Positions 30,777 through 35,943 of a DNA stretch of 35,943 nt are shown here, piece after piece. The notes beneath the pieces were generated by a model. It had not been told where the DNA came from. It saw only the letters and a list, made by a program, of their open reading frames with translations, and searched no databases. Source of the stretch: Actinomycetes bacterium (GTDB lineage Bacteria; Actinomycetota; Acidimicrobiia; Acidimicrobiales; Acidimicrobilacustridaceae); contig JAKOVR010000133.1 in the NCBI GenBank assembly GCA_029782025.1, forward strand, positions 1 to 35,943, in the 5' to 3' direction. A program made the position numbers and the translations under genes. How positions within the stretch are numbered: position 1 is the first letter of the stretch; the number at the start of each line of letters is the position of its first letter.

Positions 30777-32171
30777 GTGGCACGCAAGCGCAAGGCCGAC
30801 GCCGCTGTCCCCGCGGCCTTCGACGGGTTCCACGATGTCGCGCCCCTGCACCTCGGTCAGCGCTCCGCCGTGTACTCGGGGGTCGAGACGGCGTCGAACC
30901 GGCCCGTGGCCCTGCGCCACCTCCGCCTCGACGAGCTGAGCCCGGCCCGCCAGGCCGCCTTCTGGGCCACGGCCAACCGCCTCGGCGCCGTGACCGCGCA
31001 CCCCAACGCCGCCACCGTGCTGCGCACCGACGCCCTGGCCGACGGATCGGTGCTCCAGGTCACCGAGCTGTGCCCCCGCAGCCTGGCCGAGGCCCTCGTC
31101 AACGCCGAACCGCTCGCCCCCGAGATGGCGCTGACCATCGGTGTGAAGGTGGCCGGCGCCATCGAGACGGCCCACCGGTACGGGGTGCTGCACCTCGACC
31201 TGTGCCCGGCCCACGTCCGGTTCACCGTCTTCGGCGAACCCGCCGTCGCCGACTTCGGCCTGGCCGACCTCGCCCCCCTCGGCCGGGTCCGGGAGGAGCC
31301 GAGCGGCATCGCCGCCCTGCACGCGGCGCCCGAGCTGCTCGAGTCCGGCGCCGAGCCCACCCCGGCCGCCGACATCTACGCCCTCGCCTCGCTGGTCTAC
31401 GAGCTCCTCAACGGCAAGCCCCCGTTCGGCGCCCAGCCCGGCGAGGGATCGGCCATCGCCGTGCTCAAGGCCATGCGGGACCCGGTCCCCCCGTTCAGCA
31501 CCGCCGGCCTGCCCGTCGCCCTGTTCAACCTGCTGGCCGCGGCGATGGCCAAGCGCCCGGAGGACCGGCCGGCGGGCGCCGCCCAGCTGGGCGAGCGGTT
31601 CCGCGAGATCCAGTCGGCCAAGGGGTGGCCCACCACCGAGCTCGTCGTCCTGGGCGGCACCGGCGCCGCCCCGTGGGAGGTCACGGCCTCGGGCGCCGGC
31701 CGGCCCGCCGATTCGGCCCTGGCCGGCGGGCTCGCGCCCGCGCCCGCCGCCGGCACCTTCGCCGACCAGCAGGCCCGGGCCCTGGCCCCGCCTCCCGCCG
31801 CCGGCACCTGGCTCGACCTGACCGCCGACGCCCCCACCGCCGGCCCGGCCGACGAGCCGCAGCATCCGCTGGTCGCCGCCCGCGAGGCCGGCCTCACGCT
31901 GCGTCCCATGCGCCGCTCCGACCTGTTCAACGCCGAGACCATGAAGAACAACGCGGTGGTGCCCCTCCCCGACGCCGCCGCGCCCACCACCATCATCACC
32001 GCCGGCCCGCCACCGCCCGCGCCGCCACCGTCGCCTCCACCACCGGCGGAACCTCCCTCCGCCGACGCCTCTCCGGCCGGGGCCGCCCCCACCCCGGCGG
32101 CGCAACCGCCATCGCCACCGGCCCCGCCCCCGCCGCCGGTGCCGGAGGGCTCGGGTCTCACGGCGTTCTGA
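30777..32171 (+). CDS. Protein-kinase-like protein, probably a pseudokinase
   Basis: Protein of 464 residues. The kinase fold spans about residues 18-285. The ATP-binding lysine of VAxK is R47 (VALRHL). The glycine loop is degenerate (LGQRSAVYSG). The catalytic HRDLKPxN reads HLDLCPAHV, with H139, D141, C143 and H146 in place of Asn. DFG (159-161) is kept. So ATP binding and metal coordination are both compromised. The last 180 residues are Ala/Pro-rich, ending in poly-proline (PPPPAPPPSPPPP), and have no membrane helix. It may act as a scaffold or regulatory domain. It converges on the transglutaminase-fold gene, and their ends overlap by 14 bases. Confidence 0.83.
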   Translation: MARKRKADAAVPAAFDGFHDVAPLHLGQRSAVYSGVETASNRPVALRHLRLDELSPARQAAFWATANRLGAVTAHPNAATVLRTDALADGSVLQVTELCPRSLAEALVNAEPLAPEMALTIGVKVAGAIETAHRYGVLHLDLCPAHVRFTVFGEPAVADFGLADLAPLGRVREEPSGIAALHAAPELLESGAEPTPAADIYALASLVYELLNGKPPFGAQPGEGSAIAVLKAMRDPVPPFSTAGLPVALFNLLAAAMAKRPEDRPAGAAQLGERFREIQSAKGWPTTELVVLGGTGAAPWEVTASGAGRPADSALAGGLAPAPAAGTFADQQARALAPPPAAGTWLDLTADAPTAGPADEPQHPLVAAREAGLTLRPMRRSDLFNAETMKNNAVVPLPDAAAPTTIITAGPPPPAPPPSPPPPAEPPSADASPAGAAPTPAAQPPSPPAPPPPPVPEGSGLTAF

Positions 32172-34521
32172 TCCGGGCGCCCCGCCCCACCCGCAGGCCG
32201 GCGAGGAGGCGACCGCCGAGGCCGAGCGACTGGGCCACCGCAGGGCGGAAGGCCTCGACCTCCTGCCACGCCCGCTCGGCGTCGTCGGCCCGCACGCCGG
32301 CGGGCAGGAACAGCGCCTGGTTGGCCACCCCGGCCACCACGCCGACCCCGCGCGCCGCGTCGGTGCCGAACCGTTCGGCCACGATGCCCACGACCTGGGT
32401 GGCGGTCAGCGACGCCAGCGGACCGACCCGCGCCGCGTCGAGCACGTCGAGCGTCTCGTGCCAGGCCCCGATGGCCTGGGCCGTGGGCTCGCCCTGGCGC
32501 CGGCGGTTGCGCCGCACCAGGCGGTACACCGGGACGGCCGACAGGGCGGCAACGGCAAAGAGCACGACGACGGCGATCCACCAGGGCGGCGAGCTCTCGC
32601 CCTCGACCCGACCCACCGTGCGGGTGGCCTCGGTGTTGACCGGGCGCAGGATGGTACCGGCGGCGGCCAGCTGGGTGGTGGCCGTGGTGGAGGACGAGGC
32701 GTCGGCCACGATGCTCTTGGTGTCGCGCCGGGCTTCCAGGCTCGTCCGCTCGGGTGTGGGGTCGACCACCAGCCACCCCCGGTCGCGGGTGGCGATCTCC
32801 ACCCAGGTCCAGGCCTGGGACGCCCGCACGTCGTGGTGGCCGGCGGGGACGCCGCCCTCGACGCCGCCGAGGCGGAACCCGGTGACGACCCGGGCCGGCA
32901 CCCCGAGCTTGCGGGCCAGCAGCGCATAGAGGGTGGCGAACTGCTCGGGCGTCGCCGCCCGAGTGAGGCCGATGGCCGAGGTCACCTCGGCGAAGCCGGT
33001 GCCGCCGGCGTTGGGCCGTTCGGGGAGCGGCTCGGTGCCGGGTGTGGTCCCGGGCGTGGTGCCGTCGACCGCCGCGCCGTCCGGCGCGGTCGACGGCGGC
33101 ACCGTTCCGGCCGAGGCCGCGGCCGCGGCGGCGAGCCGGTCGCGGGACTCCTCGGTCCGGAAGTAGGAGGTGCGCAGCTCGCGGGCCAGCGTGGCCAGGA
33201 ACTCCACGGTCGGTTCGGGGCGGGCGTTGGCGGGCTTGGCCAGGTCGTCGAGCCAGGCCTGCAGGTCGGGTTGGAGCTCGGCCGGGAGCTCGGTGGCCGA
33301 GCGGGCGCTGCGGTCGATCTTGGCCGTGCCGCCGGACCGCACCAGCGACACGAGATCGGGTGAGGGGGCGACGGACGTGACCTCGTAGCGGGACCCGACC
33401 GCCAGGGCCTGGACCGGCATCACCATGGCCGTGGCCGGCACGTAGCGCACGGCCACCCCTTGGATGTCGACGGGCCGGGCCACGAGCGGCATCCAGGTGC
33501 CCCCGCCGGGGAGGTCGGCCACGACCTCGGCCCGCTGGCGGACGGTCGTGCCGGCGCCGTCGCCGGTGGCAGCGGCGGCCGAGGGCGGGTCGGGGATGCG
33601 CCCGCCGGTCGGGACGAAGATGCTGTCGAGCCGCCAGGTGTCGCCGTCGTAGCGGTCGAGTTGGGCGAGGGTGAGGTATCCCGGCGACGGCGCGTCGAGG
33701 TCGACGGAGAGCAGTACGGCGTCATCGCCGTTGGCCCCGGCCCGGCGCCGCTCGCTCACGTCGGCCAGGGGGGCGATGTGCTCAGGCTGCTCCTCGGGGG
33801 CACGGCGGTCGGGGCGGGCCGGCGGCTCCTGCAGGGCGGCGAGACGGGGCACGGCGAGGCCCGAGACCGCCGCCACCACGGCCACCGCCGCGGCGCCGAG
33901 CACCAGCGGACGACGCCGTGACGCCTCCTCGTCGCTCACCGTCACGGCGTCGGCCTCGAGGGCGAACCGGCGGAGCACGACCAGGAGCGCACCCACGGCG
34001 AGCAGGGCCGTCGAGGCCACCACCTCGTCGCCCACGCCACCGGCGGTGACGGCGTAGGCCCCGCCGAAGGAGAGGGCGGCCACCGCCGCCGGCTCCGCCG
34101 CCGCCCGGCCGCGGGCCACCGACTCGCCGACGGCGGCCGCGGTGGCCCACACCACCACGACCGGCAGCACGAGGAGCGCGGGGTCGCCACCGAGGGGCAA
34201 CGTGTTGGACAGGAGCTGTGCCGCACCCGTGCTGAACCCCCGACCGAGCGCGCCGATGCCGAGGGGCTCGCGCACGACGGCGACGGGCAGGTAGACGAGG
34301 GCGAGCGCGGCCGACGCGCCGACCGAGACGAAGAACCCGAGCCGGAGCACGCGCGCCGCGACGGCGGGCACGGCCACGCCCACCACCGCGGCCACGACGA
34401 GGTGCACGGCCAGGGCCCCGACGGGGAAGCCCCGCAGCCAGGGCCAACCCGCCACGACGACCAGCACGGCGGCGAGGACGGCCGAGGACAGGTCGACGGC
34501 GGCGCGGGCGCGGCCGCTCAT
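32158..34521 (-). CDS. TgpA-like membrane protein with a transglutaminase fold lacking Cys and His
   Basis: Protein of 787 residues. About seven hydrophobic helices occupy residues 10-235, then a large external domain, a transglutaminase-like core (about 515-595), a helix near 650 and a cytoplasmic tail. In the core the usual GxCeqFA reads ATPEQFA, so the catalytic Cys is P525. The usual HAWVEV reads WTWVEI, so the His is W571. The Asp in VVDPTP is kept. The enzyme should therefore be inactive as a transglutaminase or protease. The DUF58 gene is directly upstream (ATGA overlap), and the trio with MoxR is a common bacterial operon. Its role is likely structural or peptide binding. Confidence 0.85.
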   Translation of the reverse strand: MSGRARAAVDLSSAVLAAVLVVVAGWPWLRGFPVGALAVHLVVAAVVGVAVPAVAARVLRLGFFVSVGASAALALVYLPVAVVREPLGIGALGRGFSTGAAQLLSNTLPLGGDPALLVLPVVVVWATAAAVGESVARGRAAAEPAAVAALSFGGAYAVTAGGVGDEVVASTALLAVGALLVVLRRFALEADAVTVSDEEASRRRPLVLGAAAVAVVAAVSGLAVPRLAALQEPPARPDRRAPEEQPEHIAPLADVSERRRAGANGDDAVLLSVDLDAPSPGYLTLAQLDRYDGDTWRLDSIFVPTGGRIPDPPSAAAATGDGAGTTVRQRAEVVADLPGGGTWMPLVARPVDIQGVAVRYVPATAMVMPVQALAVGSRYEVTSVAPSPDLVSLVRSGGTAKIDRSARSATELPAELQPDLQAWLDDLAKPANARPEPTVEFLATLARELRTSYFRTEESRDRLAAAAAASAGTVPPSTAPDGAAVDGTTPGTTPGTEPLPERPNAGGTGFAEVTSAIGLTRAATPEQFATLYALLARKLGVPARVVTGFRLGGVEGGVPAGHHDVRASQAWTWVEIATRDRGWLVVDPTPERTSLEARRDTKSIVADASSSTTATTQLAAAGTILRPVNTEATRTVGRVEGESSPPWWIAVVVLFAVAALSAVPVYRLVRRNRRRQGEPTAQAIGAWHETLDVLDAARVGPLASLTATQVVGIVAERFGTDAARGVGVVAGVANQALFLPAGVRADDAERAWQEVEAFRPAVAQSLGLGGRLLAGLRVGRGARIRTP

Positions 34522-35657
34522 CGGGTGACCGCCACGTTCCACGCCCCGAGCAGCGAGTCGCCGTCGTGCCCGCTCACCACCGTGACCCCGAGCCCCACCG
34601 CGGAGAGGTGGACGGCCTCGGTGGTGACGGCGACGAGCACCACCATCTGGAACCGGTGACGCATCGAACCGACGAGCGACAGGTCCTCCTCCGACGGGTT
34701 GCCGGTGATCACCACGAGGGCGGTGCCGCCGCCCCGCCGGCGGACGTCGAGGAGCTGGGCCCGCAGCGATCCCTCGGCCGACGGGGTGACGGTGGTGAGG
34801 AAGTCGTAGATGGGTTGGGTGTTGCGCCGGTTGGGGCCGCCGATCACCGCGCCGGCGGTGGTGCGCAGCTGCACCGGCGCGTTGCCGCCGGAGGCGCAGG
34901 CGGTGACCGAGGCGGCCACGTCGAGCGCCGTCTCGAACCCCTGCTCGGAGTGCACGTCGGGCCGCACGTCGGCGAGGACGACGGTGAAGGGCTGGCTGGT
35001 GTCGATGTTGTGGCGCACCATCAGCTGGCCGGTGCGGGCCGTCGACTTCCAGTGGATCATGCGCAGGTCGTCGCCGACCACGTACTCGCGCAGCCGGTGG
35101 AAGGTGATGTTGCCCTGCGGCGCGGTGTCGGACGTCGGGCCCTCGAGCGGCCGGGTGAGCCCGGTGGGCAGCGGGTGGAAGCCGAGCACCTGGGGGTAGA
35201 CCCAGATGGCGTCGGTGCCGGCGAGGCGCTGGCTGTGGCGCACGATGCCGAACGGGTCCGAGCGGGTGATCTCGACCGGGCCGACCTCGAACACGCCGCG
35301 CCGACTGGTGGGGAGGCGCACCGTGCGGATGGCCCGCTCGCCGCCGACGAGCTTGGGGATCGTGGCCCGCACCGACGACGGGCCCAGCGCCTGCACGCAC
35401 GGGGTGGCGGGCGACGAGTACCGGCTGGTGTTGCGGATGTCGAGGTAGGAGATGGCCAGCGATCCCTTGGACACGCGGCCGGGCTGGATCTGGCGCTCGA
35501 TGGCGAGGCGGGGTCGGCGGACCAGGTAGCTGGCGCCGAAGGCCACGAACAGGAGCGCGCCGACGCCGAGCACCACGAACGGCGCCCACGACAGCCGCCA
35601 CCCCACCGCGGTGAGGGCGGCCCCGAGGACCAGCGCGGTCCAGCCGGTGCGGGTCAT
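34518..35657 (-). CDS. DUF58 protein
   Basis: Protein of 379 residues with two N-terminal membrane helices ([16 protein letters not shown] and [13 protein letters not shown]), then DUF58 with the hallmark [19 protein letters not shown] at about 190-210, followed by a vWA-like fold. DUF58 proteins are encoded with MoxR ATPases and TgpA-like transglutaminases and are thought to be MoxR substrates or partners. Both neighbours overlap this gene by four bases (ATGA), so the operon order is MoxR, DUF58, transglutaminase. It looks complete. Confidence 0.9.
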   Translation of the reverse strand: MTRTGWTALVLGAALTAVGWRLSWAPFVVLGVGALLFVAFGASYLVRRPRLAIERQIQPGRVSKGSLAISYLDIRNTSRYSSPATPCVQALGPSSVRATIPKLVGGERAIRTVRLPTSRRGVFEVGPVEITRSDPFGIVRHSQRLAGTDAIWVYPQVLGFHPLPTGLTRPLEGPTSDTAPQGNITFHRLREYVVGDDLRMIHWKSTARTGQLMVRHNIDTSQPFTVVLADVRPDVHSEQGFETALDVAASVTACASGGNAPVQLRTTAGAVIGGPNRRNTQPIYDFLTTVTPSAEGSLRAQLLDVRRRGGGTALVVITGNPSEEDLSLVGSMRHRFQMVVLVAVTTEAVHLSAVGLGVTVVSGHDGDSLLGAWNVAVTR

Positions 35658-35943
35658 GCCTGGGCGAGCTCGAACACGGACACGCCGGTGACGTCGGACG
35701 GCAGGAGGTCGGATGTGAACCGGATGCGGCTCCAGCTCTCCACCGAGGAGGCGAGGGCCCGGGCCCGGGACGTCTTCCCCGGACCGAGCACGTCCTCCAG
35801 GAGGAGGTGGCCCTCGGTGACGAGGCCCACGCTGGCGAGGTGGATCACCAGCCCCGTGTTGCGGATGAGCGAGGCGAACCGCGCCGCGAAGCCGGCGGGG
35901 TCGAAGGCGGGAGGGGCGGGGGACGCGTAGTGCGACGGATCGG
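35654..35943 (-). pseudogene. Truncated MoxR-type ATPase, N-terminal fragment (runs off window)
   Basis: The reading frame is open from the window edge to a TGA at 35654, with about 96 residues visible. MoxR features are clear: [16 protein letters not shown] (Walker A) and [18 protein letters not shown]. The frame then ends at ELAQA-stop, overlapping the DUF58 start. Full MoxR proteins run about 230 residues further, through Walker B and the sensor regions, and there is no room for them here. So the gene appears to have lost its C-terminal two thirds. The sequence before Walker A ([20 protein letters not shown]) is also more divergent than usual. A short functional form cannot be excluded. 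Confidence 0.72.

Noticed and set aside
34522..35601. N-terminal extension of the transglutaminase-like gene to more than 1100 residues
   Set aside because: The extra part is antisense-like Arg/Pro-rich sequence in another frame of DUF58; an ATGA overlap at 34518-34521 gives the true start.

Overview
This is a roughly 36 kb window of very GC-rich bacterial chromosome, densely packed, with almost no gene-free gap above 200 bases. The gene content suggests an actinomycete-type organism, most likely of the Acidimicrobiia: a 13E12/DUF222 HNH protein, an AbiEi/DUF559 protein, a FCD-type GntR regulator, mycofactocin-linked enzymes, and many genes that begin directly after a TAnnnT box with no leader. 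The phylum call is fairly safe; the class call is a guess. I see no rRNA, tRNA, CRISPR array or intact insertion sequence.

Layout. 1-1711: a cytochrome P450 and a small frameshifted membrane-protein gene. 1755-3205: a DUF222/HNH nuclease gene bracketed by two copies of a 42-bp palindrome (family A). 3339-4886: a secreted metzincin-type peptidase with FG-GAP/VCBS repeats. 4967-13904, all on the minus strand: an AtzH/HpxZ-like protein, a GntR regulator, a complete BMP-type (nucleoside/ureide-like) ABC transporter, two isochorismatase-like hydrolases and an amidase. I read this as a uptake and nitrogen-release locus for a biuret- or ureide-like compound. One of the two hydrolases has the biuret-hydrolase catalytic triad; its neighbour paralogue has lost all three triad residues.

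13941-14825: a secreted carboxypeptidase-regulatory/Cna-B-like protein. 14979-22523: a tightly overlapping six-gene plus-strand operon with two FadH/old-yellow-enzyme flavin oxidoreductases, ETF alpha, a FixC-type dehydrogenase, a FixX-type ferredoxin and ETF beta, resembling the mycofactocin-associated OYE/ETF set. It could move electrons from flavin enzymes to ETF and on to the quinone pool. 22594-27984: a DinB-like protein and four exported proteins, one with a possible papain-like Cys/His/Asn site. 28022-29096: an AbiEi/DUF559 nuclease-like gene bracketed by two inverted copies of a second palindrome (family B). 29108-30699: an MftE-type peptidase overlapping a mycofactocin-type SDR. 30777-35943: a pseudokinase-like gene facing a MoxR/DUF58/transglutaminase operon in which the transglutaminase lacks its Cys and His and the MoxR gene stops soon after Walker A.

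The most unusual structure is the pairing of two unrelated nuclease-domain genes with two unrelated palindrome families: each gene sits between two copies of one family, and in both cases the two copies lie in opposite orientation. Solo copies of each family occur elsewhere in the window. This looks like a REP/RAYT-style or cassette-type arrangement but is unproven. Other notable threads are the split mycofactocin module, the cluster of catalytically dead enzymes, a 26-bp duplication that creates a nine-codon coupling ORF between the regulator and the transporter ATPase, and a consistent leaderless-start signature.
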